This document shows positions 40,642-52,100 of a stretch of 64,000 nucleotides of DNA, one piece after another; position 1 is the first letter of the stretch, and the number at the start of each line of letters is the position of its first letter. The notes under the pieces are model-generated. The model had not been told where the DNA came from. It made no database searches and saw only the letters and a list, made by a program, of their open reading frames with translations. This DNA is from Daphnia carinata (lineage: Eukaryota > Arthropoda > Branchiopoda > Diplostraca > Daphniidae). Made by a program: the position numbers and the translations under genes. The DNA lies in assembly GCF_022539665.2 (NCBI RefSeq), contig NC_081334.1, forward strand, positions 7,968,424 through 8,032,423. Reading direction: 5' to 3'.

Positions 40642-42016
40642 TTATTCCATATCTTCGTTTTCCGACTCCGTTTCATTTGCATCGTCTTGTGCCATCAGCA
40701 ATCCCCCATGTCCAATTTCTTCGAACGTTCCATCTTTTTGCCAAACAGCTTCAATAGTCACCTTGAATTCGGCCATGTGTATGCACAGCAGTTTCTGGAG
40801 GTTTGTAGAAGAATAAAAAACAAAGTTAGTAAATAAAAATAAATGATGACCATTACATTCGATAACAGTTTTCCATTACATCAGCTAGATTCAATAACTA
40901 GGACTCGGTTAGTGAATTTCAGTAAGCTATAATGGGCTTCGCGAAACTATTCCGCATTGAATATGAAAGCGCACATAAGGCTTATTAAACAAAACACTTT
41001 GCATATTCCACTTTTACAAACATGACACTTAATTTCATTACCTACCTAATTCATAACTCTATGGTAGAGTAATAAAACAAGACTCTTAAAAAAAAAATGA
41101 ATCTGGGCCAAATAAGCATTGACGATTACTGTACTTTTAAATGGCCTTTGTTTTTAATATTTAAAATTAAAGGGAAATCAGCAGACATTACCAAAAGCCT
41201 GGCTTCCTCTGGAGTCAGGACATTTCCCTCTTTGCAGACTGTATGTTCCTTCAATAATGTGACAACACCTGAAATTAACATAGGCACAGGGTTCAAGTAA
41301 ACAAAACATTGACAGATAAGATTTTTAACTCCATAAGATTATTACCTCTTTGAAGGGAAGTAGGGAGGCCTAGCTGTCTAAGATATGGTTCCATATTAAA
41401 TGGAAATTGTTCCAGAGGACCAGGTTGGAGTGTGACAGTTTCTGTGGCAATGTTTCCAGATCTTGCATAGTCAGATTCAACATGCTTTTCAAAATATCTG
41501 GGACAAACAATAACACTTATAACAACAATTAAAAAAAAAAATTATGATGTGACTACTTGATAACTTCTTCTTTAGTTTTATCGGTGAAGACAATCCCACA
41601 TTGTCCCTTGAGCCTTTTTGAGATTTCATGAAGATTTTCTCTGCATTCTGATTCTTTTGAACGTCCCAAGGCAATCGCTATGACTCTGTTTTTCCCCAAA
41701 AAAAACCTGAAACCAAGCAAGTGATCAAATACATGTCAAAGGTGACTAACAAGTTGGGCAAACCTGCTGTCTTTCCATTCATTTCGAATGAATTTAAGTT
41801 TGTTATTCCTCATGTTCTGTACAGAAAAAAGGTACAAATGAGAATATTTTTCGACACATGATCTGATGTCCTCGACCAACTGCTGTTTTCCACTGAGGCC
41901 CTTCTTCTTCGTTTGGGTCAATGATACTGAGAAGAAAAAAACGCGCATGTTTGACAAAATATACTAAAAACGGTTGACAACAGCTTACTCTTTTGAAACC
42001 GCTTCGTTTTTGGCAT
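40642..42016 (-). CDS. Mrto4: MRTO4 (mRNA turnover 4 homologue), ribosome-assembly factor
   Basis: Six minus-strand exons: 41989-42016, 41764-41926, 41557-41706, 41346-41497, 41192-41268, 40642-40794. Phases are 1,2,2,1,0 and agree throughout, giving 240 residues (homologues are about 239). MRTO4 is a nucleolar paralogue of ribosomal P0 that occupies the P0 site on pre-60S particles until late maturation. Recognisable blocks in order: [112 protein letters not shown], then an acidic C-terminus ([11 protein letters not shown]) as in homologues. Start at ATG 42016 yields the expected short first exon. No break is seen. It is tail-to-tail with taiman. Confidence 0.96.
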
Positions 42017-43320
42017 TTTAATGCTGTGTAGGTTAAGCTTTCAGAATGGAAAATAGAACTCTTTAGTATGGAAATACGAATGCAAAAACCACGTGTTACG
42101 TTCACTCTGTACTTGTACGACACACAGTTACAGCTGCATAGTTTCGATCGTCTGTTCGAACCAACGTTGTCGGCTCATATCATCGAGTGTTTTCCTTGCG
42201 GTGGCTATATCTAGGGCTCAGCCCCGATCGTCTTTGATCGGGGCAAACCGCGGTTTGTCGGGAAAAAAATCTTCAAACCGTCGGTTCGGTTTAACTTTTT
42301 TCGACTGCGGATTGGTTTTTGGCTTTGGAACCGGGCATAACCGGTATGAACCGCCATTTAAGTTTTTTTTTAAATTTTTCGGTTTGTCCTTAAAAAAAAC
42401 CGCGCGGTTTATCCTTAAAAAAAAGCCGCGCTGTTCGGCCAAAATTGTCGCGATCGTCGCGAAACACAAAAAAATCAACATGGTCTCACTACATATGTAA
42501 TAAGTAGTACATAGTTGCGGATCCGTTTTTCCCCCTATGGTCAATGGCAAACGCGCGGGGCGTTAGTCAATTGTTTTTTTAAAATGTTGTCTGCTTGGAG
42601 TTTCTCGACGCGGAAGGCACGACAAAACGTAGTTTTCCACGCGGAAATTTGGAAAAAGAACCCTAAAATTGTAAATTAAATGAGAACCAATGAAATAAAT
42701 CTGTTTAACTTATCTTAGTTAATTTCTGCGACTTTCTGTCTACGTCGGATATGGAAATTCTCTAGTCACAAACGAAATGTAAATATTTACCTATAATAAA
42801 AATTTTTTACAGCTTTTTTACATTTTTACAATTTGAACTTGGCGCGGTAAGAAAATGGCCGCCATAATGGTTTGTCAAAAACCACTTTTTCAAACGTAAT
42901 TTTTGTTAAATGTAGTATCTTAAAAGTAACAGCTTATGACAGCTTGTTCTTGGAATCACCAGTAATAAAAATATTATAATAATTTATTATTATTATTAAG
43001 ATTAAGCATCAAACGACCAATGCAAAGTTTCGTCTTTTTCACACACCCCCTTTTCTAAAATCATAAAAGCCTTTAATAATTATTCACGAGGGAAATAAAC
43101 AGTCAAAGTTGACAAATTTTGCATCAATCGATAACTCTTTTCAACAGCTATCTACTTCTATGAAATTTATGATAAATTTTCAGAAAAGGAAAAAGTTTAA
43201 GCGTAATATCCATTTTTTTGTTTTTATCTGTTGCGTCTAACTAGATTATTATTTTGTACTTTTTATTTTCCTTTTTATTTGTACTTTGTATTGTAGTCTG
43301 TTTAACCATGATATAAAATT
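42017..43320. other. MRTO4 upstream region with a palindrome-rich repeat
   Basis: The MRTO4 promoter should be just right of 42016. 42210-42450 is a GC-patterned repeat with many aaccg/cggtt alternations, beginning with a perfect 9-bp stem and 6-nt loop (42221-42244). The style recalls ends of non-autonomous DNA transposons, but no paired terminal repeats or target duplication are found. The rest to 43320 is AT-rich with no gene seen. Confidence 0.4.
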
Positions 43321-44627
43321 TTTGGTCATTGGTTGCAAACAATTGATGTGGAAATTATTAATTGTGTGCTCGAGAAAATTCGTCTGTATCACGATGTGGA
43401 AGATATTAGTAATTTCTCCACGCCGATTGGTGTTGCTTCCTCATCAACAGGTCATTTGTCGCATAATCATTTAACATTGGTTTGGGACAAAACTTATACT
43501 CAACGATCTGAACCAAAAGCTCATCTCATTGAATCTGGAATTGGAAAATTAATTCGGAATATGGGAAATGATAAAATTTTTCGCCTTCAAGATGACAAAA
43601 AACGATTTTCATTTATCTTTTCAACCGCGTTGTATTCCCATTCAAAATTCCTGTTCAAAGAAATCTGATGCCTTTAATATTGCCGGCCAATCAAAACTCT
43701 TCATTACAACGGCGGCCATCATGGAAAATTTGTCGACAATAACATTGGCGGACCCCGCGCCACCTAGTGCTCAAAATTTGGACCATTCCGCTACTTTACA
43801 ATATATTCGTGATCAACTTACGGACCATGAAAATGAATTATCACGATTAATTCAAATCTTACAATGTGATTCAAGAAATGCCAAACATCTGAGAGCAATT
43901 ATTGCGGCACAATATAATGGTTGGTTAGCTGCTTGCATCTAGATCTACCCAAGTGCACAAAATTACAAGCCTTTGGAAAAACCGCCATTGTCATATCGTG
44001 TAAACCTTTAAATGTGACCTTCGGGACCGTCATAACATCTTGCGGACCACAACCAAAATTCAAAAATTATACAAATTAACCTGGACGGTTGGGAACTCGT
44101 CAAATATTCGCCGAGTTATTGGACAAATGGATTCGTGAACTTTAATGACATTCCTTATGCGTTTCGCAATAACACTTGGAAGCCAGTGAACACAAGTATC
44201 ATATTACCGGTACAAACTCTTGCGCATTCTTTTCGTTATGAGGATGTGAAATTTTTCGACTATGAACACAAAAGTAATCCTGCGTATAGTCAAACTATTA
44301 TGGATCATATGAGTATAATGGCTGATATTACCGCAGCTATGAATGAACATTCACCGAGTGAGTTTTCCGCCAATAATCGACCAAGTGTAACCAATGTCTT
44401 GTTATCAGCCTCTGGAGTGAATACTTATACTAGCTGGTGGGAAACTATTAAAAATTATTTCTTCGTCGGTGTACTCTGCCTCCTGTCTTCTTTTTCTACG
44501 CATCTGTTATGGTTGTGGATTTTTTGGACTCATCTGCAAGCTATGCTTTCGTCCAATTCAAGAACCGGAACCGGATTTTGCTTATCAAGTCTGATTACGG
44601 AACGTACACTCGCACCGCCGGGAGTGA
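43320..44627 (+). pseudogene. Env-like remnant of an older LTR element
   Basis: Three open pieces (about 43333-43668, 43568-43942, 44135-44632) in different frames correspond in order to the middle and C-terminal parts of the env of the young element at 56.9-58.1 kb. Shared blocks include LSHNHLTL, WDKTYTQ, QSKL, TAAIMENL, LAHSFRYE, SNPAY and TYTSWW. The N-terminal quarter is missing, so the copy is truncated at its 5' side near 43320. Frameshifts and stops separate the pieces. It ends in a CGGGAGTGA tract and an LTR start at 44628. Confidence 0.8.
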
Positions 44628-45475
44628 TGTAACGAAGTCACCAAAATACAACTTTTAATTATATTTTACCTTGATTCTTTGTTTTCTTCATATTAAAATT
44701 ATATATTATGTTTGTTGTCCATTTTCGTAAAAGTATACCTTATTAATATACTAATTCAAGTGTCATTGACATATCTTGAATTCTAGTTTTATATTATACT
44801 TTACATCCGGCTTGTTGCTTATTGCATGTGTCTCATGCGTAGAACGTCGCGCCATGCATTTCCGTGAATCTGAAATGTTGACGCGTGTGACACTCAATAA
44901 CTTGTATCCGGAGTTCATCTGTCGGAAGCGCTATGTTTCCCTCAACAATGTAAACCTATAAAAGAATGCCCTTTTTGTTCCCCAAAGATAGTTGTTTTTC
45001 TAGTTCTTGTTCTTGTTATCGTTCCAGTTTTCGGTCTAGTGCTATCTTATCTACAGTGCTATTGTTACAGTTTCTTCTATTACACATTCATGGACACAAG
45101 GTATTCAACAAACAGTTCATACAAAATACATAACAGACAATATTTACAGACACACATACACTATACGCGAAGGGAAGCCAGCTTTCACAGAGCTCCTTCT
45201 TAAGGACTTACGCGAGGGCGGACAGCAACAGCAGAGCCCCCTCTTAACGTCCTATCGGACATCGGGCCACATCCCGACTCCCAGTCTGAATAAAAGAGAG
45301 GCCAGAGGTCGACTCACGTTCGACCTGACCTCTAAGGGAAAGACAGCAATAACAAAACAGAACATGGTAGCAAAGTTAGGAAATAGATGGCAGCACTTAC
45401 AAAACAGACCAAAGAGGGCAACAGTTGCAACACTATTCAACCCATAAAATTCAGTGAGTTCAATTTGCACATTAT
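44628..45475 (+). repeat. 3' LTR of the older element, left part
   Basis: Begins TGTAACGAAG, the same ten bases as the young element's LTRs, right after a matching purine-rich tract. A TATA-like CCTATAAAAG lies near 44956. It is cut at 45475 by insertion of the young element and continues at 58900. The part from about 45090 differs in style and may itself include a further insertion that I could not resolve. Confidence 0.65.
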
Positions 45476-46210
45476 TGTAACGAAGCCGAATACATTACTT
45501 TAACTTTTTCTCGCTTTTGCTTCAGTAGTGAACACAAGTCTGGACATGTCAATTGCAACACCATTTACGCAGTGCAGCTGACCCAAATGGACACCTGCAG
45601 CTGACTCACGCAGACGATACGCCCTCAACATCACGCCACGTCGAACGGCATCTTTTAATTGGTTACCGCGTGAACGCACAAGCTCCGCCCACTCACGCCA
45701 CTTTTTGCAACATGCAAAGTTTCGTGATGAACATAGCAGTTGACTGAAATCAGACAAGTAGTTGCAGCCGTGCCAAGTAGTTGCCTTAAGCTTACTCTCC
45801 TTGCTTTATTGAGTAGTATTGTGCCTTAGTTAATGTTCCCATCCCTAACCTTGAGTAAAATCTCGTTCTCGTCCCAAGCTATTTCGGACGTTGATTGTCA
45901 AATCCAAAGTGTCTGAACTATTGTCGTGTACCGCTCGTGTGGAAGCTGAATTCCAAGTTCGCCTTGTGTCGTTTCTCTTCCATTCTTTCACTCGTGAGTT
46001 CACGGTAAGACCCCCTGGTTATTTGTTCTTTCTTTTAACTGTTTTCTCAAATGTTCCTTCTTATCTTTTGCACTCTTGTCTTTTTAATTCTTGTATCTTA
46101 GCTTACAATAAACTCATACGTCATTGTGGGTAAAACGCCTCTGAGTTCAACATCTTTTTATTGTCTTAATTTCGTAAAGTCCGTCTTCCCACACGGGAAG
46201 ATGTTTTACA
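45476..46210 (+). repeat. 5' LTR of young element
   Basis: 735 bp, starting TGTAACGAAG and ending GTTTTACA. AATAAA at 46107-46112 is a likely polyadenylation signal near the R/U5 part. Same length as the 3' LTR. Confidence 0.95.
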
Positions 46211-46213
46211 TTA

Positions 46214-46231
46214 TGGTGGCAGCGGTTTCTC
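46214..46231 (+). other. Primer-binding site (TGGTGGCAGCGG...)
   Basis: Starts with TGG three bases after the LTR, as expected for pairing with a tRNA 3' CCA end. I do not assign the tRNA. Confidence 0.6.
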
Positions 46232-46244
46232 GAACTCAACCACA

Positions 46245-46855
46245 ATGACGGATGATGTTATTTCTGGCGGACATAAGATACCTCGCACGCCTGTAAGCAC
46301 CCCCTTGTTCCCCTAGCGCCAGTGGTACAAATCTGCGACGAAACGGTTGCTAAGTTAATTGATTTTGAGAAACTATCAGGTCGCTCTTCATCCACGTTTG
46401 ATAAAGTTCAGGGCTGTAAAGCGACAGAAACCGACACTGAAGCCGTTAAGAAATCTGCTTCCCCTGTTTTGAAACCTAAAGTGCAGACAGATAATACTCA
46501 GTTACGTAAACTAAGGTCGAATCCTGCTTATGAGGAAGTAGGTCCGTTCGTTAAACCCACCAATAAACAAACTGGTACACGTGTTAAGTCTACTGCCGCA
46601 GCCACTCTACGTCCACGATCGGTCTATGCTAAGTTCTTTTCTCGTCTTTCTCCTCCAAAATCACCTACGAAAAGCGAATCAAAGGCTAGTCTCCTCTCGA
46701 GTACTCTTTTAAGCTTCTTCCAAAAGAAAAGCCCAGTGAATGGACGATCACCTCACCTTGAGTCTCCATCACCTATACCACGAGATCCGGAGCAATCCAT
46801 CCAAAGTATTTCCGACGCCGTCGAGTCCGATTCCGTCCCTGATATTAGCACTTAA
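46245..46855 (+). pseudogene. Gag N-terminal region (Ser/Lys/Pro-rich), frameshifted
   Basis: An ATG at 46245 opens a frame that closes after about 23 codons. The next open stretch (46322-46855) is in another frame, so an indel in the C-rich tract near 46287-46316 probably separated them. The long part is basic, Ser/Thr/Pro-rich and probably disordered, and ends at TAA 46853-46855, after which the same frame reopens and runs into the capsid region. It has no recognisable domain. Position and composition fit the N-terminal extension of Gag. Confidence 0.6.
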
Positions 46856-47744
46856 GTGCCTGAAGGAGAGGGTGTTGGACTTCCAGTCATACGACCCGAA
46901 AATTTGGGACCAGCTAAACCGGCTACTGAACGATTTCGGGCTGAGGGACCGCCCCCTGGGCAAACCGCAGTTGCTGACGGACGTGGAGACGCCGACAATA
47001 TTCCTGAAATACTTAGATGCGATTCAAGAAGTGAAGGCCAGCGGGCAGATAAAGCGGACGACGCGGAAGGTGGATCAACAGGCGTCCGAGTTGACGACGT
47101 CCTTTACGACGTATGCGAGGCAGTTTACGACGTTCCTGTTAGGACAAACGTACAGCATAGAGGAACTGCAGACGCTCGTACCAGCGAAGGACACGACCCT
47201 CTTCGGCTTTGTGCCGAGAGTGACGACTCAAATCAGCGAGGAGGAGAGGCAATACGAGTTTCTGATCCTGGAAACGTTCGAATTCTCGATCCACCTGGAG
47301 AAAACCTTGTTGGAATTCCAGCTAAATCTTCTCACGGCCATACTAAACCTACTCTCGTTCATAAGAAAACTACAATCAATCACCAGCTTGGAATCACTGT
47401 TACCCGAACTGATACTCCTCGGGAACAGATTGACCCACTTCCGGAGAGTAGCAAGGCCGTGCCACAAGCAGCTGTCGGCCATCGTCAAAGACGTCCTCGC
47501 CCAGACTGCCAAACAATTGAAACAGTTGCTATCGTCCATTCGGGAAACCCAGGAAGAGCTGGAGATCACCCCAACTTGTCCAACATCATCACAGCAGATA
47601 GACGAGCGCAAGACAGAACGACTACGATTCCGAAACCGTCGATACCACAGACCGACAACAATATTGGCGAATTCCGGCCAGTTTCGAACCGCATTCCGGG
47701 CACCGCGCAATCTCACCATCACAGGGCTCCAAACTCTTCTATAA
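46740..47744 (+). CDS. Overlapping helical ORF in gag region, function unknown
   Basis: 334 codons from ATG 46740 to TAA 47742, overlapping the gag frame by more than 900 nt. The predicted protein looks foldable: Leu-rich amphipathic segments (LILALKCLKERVLDF, LLEFQLNLLTAILNLLSFI, LAQTAKQLKQLLSSIRETQE) suggest coiled coils, then a basic Arg-rich tail. The gag-frame product over the same stretch is charged and low complexity, so this frame looks more protein-like. It may be an independent gene or the true N-terminal Gag reached by frameshifting. I know no family for it. No signal peptide or membrane segment is seen. Confidence 0.6.
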   Translation: MDDHLTLSLHHLYHEIRSNPSKVFPTPSSPIPSLILALKCLKERVLDFQSYDPKIWDQLNRLLNDFGLRDRPLGKPQLLTDVETPTIFLKYLDAIQEVKASGQIKRTTRKVDQQASELTTSFTTYARQFTTFLLGQTYSIEELQTLVPAKDTTLFGFVPRVTTQISEEERQYEFLILETFEFSIHLEKTLLEFQLNLLTAILNLLSFIRKLQSITSLESLLPELILLGNRLTHFRRVARPCHKQLSAIVKDVLAQTAKQLKQLLSSIRETQEELEITPTCPTSSQQIDERKTERLRFRNRRYHRPTTILANSGQFRTAFRAPRNLTITGLQTLL

Positions 47745-49024
47745 CTTTTTTTACCAACAATATGGCATACTTTTATTCCCCTACCAGGGCAGCTACGGTA
47801 AACGATTTAAATGATTTACAAAACAACCAGCATACCTTTTCACGCTTACAATTACTTCCTCCCTTTTCCGGTAGTCCAATTACTCGCTTTGACTCTTGGC
47901 TAGAATCTTTTGAGAGTATAGTTGATGGGGCAGGATGGTCTAAAGGGAAAATTATTCAGATGATGCGAGCAAATTTAACAGATAAAGCTTTTTCACTCAT
48001 ACAAACCTTAACTAAACAGCATCCATACGACTATGGCTCCATTAAAACGGCTTTGCTCGATCACTTTCACGGGGATGAAAATGTTGATGTATACATTAAG
48101 AAATTCAATAAAGCTAAACGTAAACCTGGGGAAAAAATTGTAGATTATGCTCATCGTCTACAAGAAATTTTTAAAAAGGCATATCCTGATGGTTATATGG
48201 AAAAATCTTTCGCAGTTATTCTCATGCAGAAATTTATCGAAGGATTGGATTCAAAATTGCAAGCTAAGGTCAGATATAAGGAATTCAAAGATTTTCACGA
48301 GCTCGTAGCAGCAACTCCTTGAACCGCCTTGGAAACAGACAATGAGAAGCATGAATTTGTTAGGGCAATTGACGAGTCATTTAGCGCAAAACATTCGGAA
48401 TTAAAAGAACTTAAGCAAATGTTAAGTGACCAGAAAGAAATTGTAAGCAGTGCCGTTGCCAATATTCGCCATAGCCATAAGCAAGGAGATAATCCAAAGT
48501 CGGACAAAGATGAGATTAAGGATGTTCTTCACGAACTCATACAGGCTGTTAATCGACTCCAGCAAGATAGGAAAGATTACTCTGCGGCTACACCAGGCAC
48601 TCCTTATAGGAAACAAGTTTCATTCCAATCGAATAACGCCAATCAAGACAGAAACTGGAGGCCTCTCCAGCATCGTCCCAGTAACAATTATAGTAATAAT
48701 AATTTTAATCCTAACCCTTACCAACACCAGCTTTCTCGATTTCCAAACAGACCGACGCCAGTTGCGTCCTCTTTCTCGAGGCCACCTAGCAATAATAATA
48801 GTAACAGGTCAGATCAGCAGATCTTAACTTGTAATTTTTGTGGTTACCGCGATCACACTCAGTCCAATTGTCGTCAATTTCAGCGTCACAATCCAGAACA
48901 AGCCCAGCCTCCAATCTGCTACTCCTGCCGAGAAATTGGGCGTAAATCTAATAATTGTCCAAAATATAGGAATTCGCAAAGACCTAATATTCCAGGGCCC
49001 CCTCAACACCAGGGAAACCAGTAG
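46856..49024 (+). pseudogene. gag: Gag: capsid (retrotrans_gag type) and zinc knuckles, one in-frame TGA
   Basis: One frame runs 46856-49024, interrupted only by TGA at 48320-48322. From ATG 47762 the product has a retrotransposon capsid fold: FSGSPITRFDSWLESFESIV, DYGSIKTALLDHF and a GEKIVDYAHRLQEIF block, then a linker. The nucleocapsid part has a good CCHC knuckle (CNFCGYRDHTQSNC, near 48830-48871) and a second one in which the histidine is replaced by arginine (CYSCREIGRKSNNC). Upstream of 47762 the frame is low complexity and overlaps the helical ORF. The TGA lies just after the capsid, so only a truncated Gag lacking knuckles would be made. Confidence 0.85.
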
Positions 49025-49121
49025 CTGTCAACTGTAGCTTCGGGTCAGTTGATAACGAGCCTCATATTAAACCCCGACAAGTCGCAAAATTAACCACTAT
49101 TACGAATGAATCGACCCCTAG

Positions 49122-52100
49122 AATTCCATTGAAAAAATTTTTCAGATCCCGCTACAAGCATTATTTGATACAGGCGCGTCTAAAAGTATTATCCATGAGA
49201 GATTATTTAATAAGTTACCCCCTAGAGGTCAGGTGATCTGCAGTCAGCTTGACTTCAATTTATATGATGTAGGGGAGAAGAAATTACATACGCTGGGAAG
49301 AGTTATTTTACCCGTACGATACGGAGAAACAGTTTTTGAGCAAGAATTTATTGTTACTAATGGTGTTTCTGAGGACTGTATCCTTGGATGGGATGCTATC
49401 CAGAAGCACGGATTTCGGCTTGATGGAGAAGCCAGGAGCATTTACCTAGCGAGGGATGAGCAGGGATCAGCCATCTCTGAGGTACCCGACATGGCAGTTA
49501 CTACGGTCAAAAAGACGACGCTATTTCGTCAGACGTCGATAGTAATTGCAGCGGAAATGAAAGGTTCATTTCCGTATGTCCCACAAAATACAGCGTTTAT
49601 ATTTACCCCAGCAAAAGATCTGCCAGCAGGCATTTATATCGAAGAATTTATCGGCAATGTATCGGGAGATGGAACTTATAAAATTTTGGTCGAGAATCAT
49701 TCAATACATCAAATCAAAATTCCTAGAAACACTACATTAGGCATAATTGAAATAGTTGGAAGTATTATCGGAAAAATTTCTTTAGCGAAATTCAAAGATA
49801 ATCCTAAACCAGTAATTGAACCAATTTTACTCACAGAAGTAGATTCCGAATTTCAAGAACCGCTTTCAAAATTATTAATAGACTTTCCCGACTTGTTCGC
49901 GTCCAAATATTCAGAATTAGGAAACACCAACCTTATAAAACATACGATTGATACACAAGGACGAGGCCCCATTCGACAACGCCCATACAGAGTAACAAAT
50001 AACCAAAGGAAATTATTAGATGATAAGATTCAAGAAATGCTTGATGCAGATGTAATCCAATATTCGCATTCTCCATGGGCTTCACCCGTGGTTTTAGTAG
50101 AAAAGAAGTGTGAAGATCACTTACGTGATATTCGACAAATTTTTGAATTATTACGGGATGCCAATCTGAAATTGAAACTCAAGAAATGCCAGTTTATTAA
50201 ACGCTCAGTAAATTATCTATGTCACGTAATATCGACCGAAGGTATTAAGCCTGATACGAGCAAAATTGATAAAATAGTCAATTATAAAACAACGACTTCA
50301 GTCGACGAAGTCAGATCATTTCTCGGATTAGCTGGATACTACAGAAGATTTATTAAAGATTTTGGATCGATTGCCAAACCGTTAACTGGTTTAACTCATA
50401 AAGATCTTAGCAGGAAGCCTTTTAGTTGGGGACCTGAGGAACAAGTTGCTTTCGAGAAATTGCGCAATTCTCTAGTAACGCCACCAGTTCTTGCTTACCC
50501 CAATTTCAATGAAAAATTTATCCTTTTCACCGATGCCTGCGATTACGGCATTGGAGCAGTGCTATCCCAAATTCAAAATGGCCAGGAACATCCCATAGCC
50601 TACTCCAGTAGACAGTTAACAAAAGCAGAATCGAATTATAGTACGACAGAGATGGAAGCCTTAGCAGTCGTAGATGCCATCAAGCATTTTAGGCATTATC
50701 TATTGGATAAACCTTTTGAAATTATCAGTGACCACCGTCCCTTGCAATGGCTTAAAGAACAAAAGGATAATAATGGTAGATTAGGGAGATGGGCTATACT
50801 ATTGGCCGCAATTAATTACGAATTGAAATATAGGCCGGGACGTGTCCACCAAAACGCAGATTGCCTGTCACGCTTAAAAGTAGCCAGTATCCAAACTGAA
50901 AGCAAAATTACCTTAATTTGCGAGAAGCAATTGGAAGACGACCTTTGCATAGCCATTCGTAATTATTTGGATAACGGAGAACACGAGGAATCTTTTCTTC
51001 ATTCTAAGCCGGATTGGGTTAAAGAAATTGATTATTTCGAATTTATTGATGGTACACTTTACCGGCACGTGCTGCCACCTGCCGATAGCAAAAGAAATGA
51101 AACTAACCGTCAGTTAGTCTTGCCTGCATCGTTACGCCATCTAGTGCTCAAAGAATTACACGACGCACCGATGGGCGGACATTTAGCTTTTTATAAAACC
51201 TATTTGAAAATAAAGAATCATTATTATTGGCCAAATATGAGAAAGGAAATTAAAGAATACTGCCAGGCTTGTGAGGTGTGCACCGCCAATACTTCTTCAA
51301 CATATAGGGCATTGTTGCATCCTCATGAAATAGCAAAAGCTCCTTTCCAAGTCATTGGGATGGACTTTTTGGGCCCAATTACGCCAATTTCACCTAATGG
51401 AAATAGTTATATTTTAGTCATTACCGATTATTTTAGCCGGTGGGTAGAAGCTGTTGCGTTAAGGGATCAAACAGCACAGACGACAGCAGAATGTGTATAT
51501 AAGACAATTATAGTTAGACATGGTATGCCTAAAGGTATTCTTTCTGATCGTGGAACCAATTTCACGTCGAAGCTATTTCGTTATTTCTGTAAAAAATTAA
51601 AAATTGATCCAAAATTAACAACTGCTTATAATCCAGCTAGCAACGGAGAGACTGAAAGATTTAATCGAACATTAACAACAATGTTGAGAAAGGAATTAAA
51701 AGATGGTGAACATGAGAACTGGGAAGATATGCTGGATGATGTTTTATTTGCTTACCGTAGTTCTGTCCATTCTTCGACATGTGAAACCCCGTATTATTTA
51801 CTGCACGGTAGAGATCCCAATATACCTATTAATGAATTCCTTGACGCTTCCCCAAAAACATTTACCCCCGCATCAGATTATGTAGGTAACTTAGCTGATC
51901 GCTTGAGTTACAGTTTCCAGCGCGTCCGTGAGGAGAGCGAAAAAGCAAGGAAACGTCAGAGGGAACAATATAATAAAAGAGCGAATGTAAAACAGTATAT
52001 GGTAGGTGATAGAGTATTATTAGATATTAGGGTAGTTAAAGAGGGCGATAGTAGGAAATTTACCTCTAAATATAAAGGTCCTTATAGAATTGTAAAAGTC

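Noticed and set aside
42093-42500. 135-codon ORF over the palindromic repeat
   Set aside because: Its sequence comes from alternating aaccg/cggtt words of a repeat; no protein similarity.
45060-45075. TGTTACA near 45064 as the 3' end of the older LTR
   Set aside because: It mirrors the TGTAAC start, but the homologous LTR end lies at 59216, after the nested insertion, which explains the structure better.
45500-45757. 85-codon minus-strand ORF also found at 58185-58442
   Set aside because: The repetition is only because both lie in the two LTRs of the same element.
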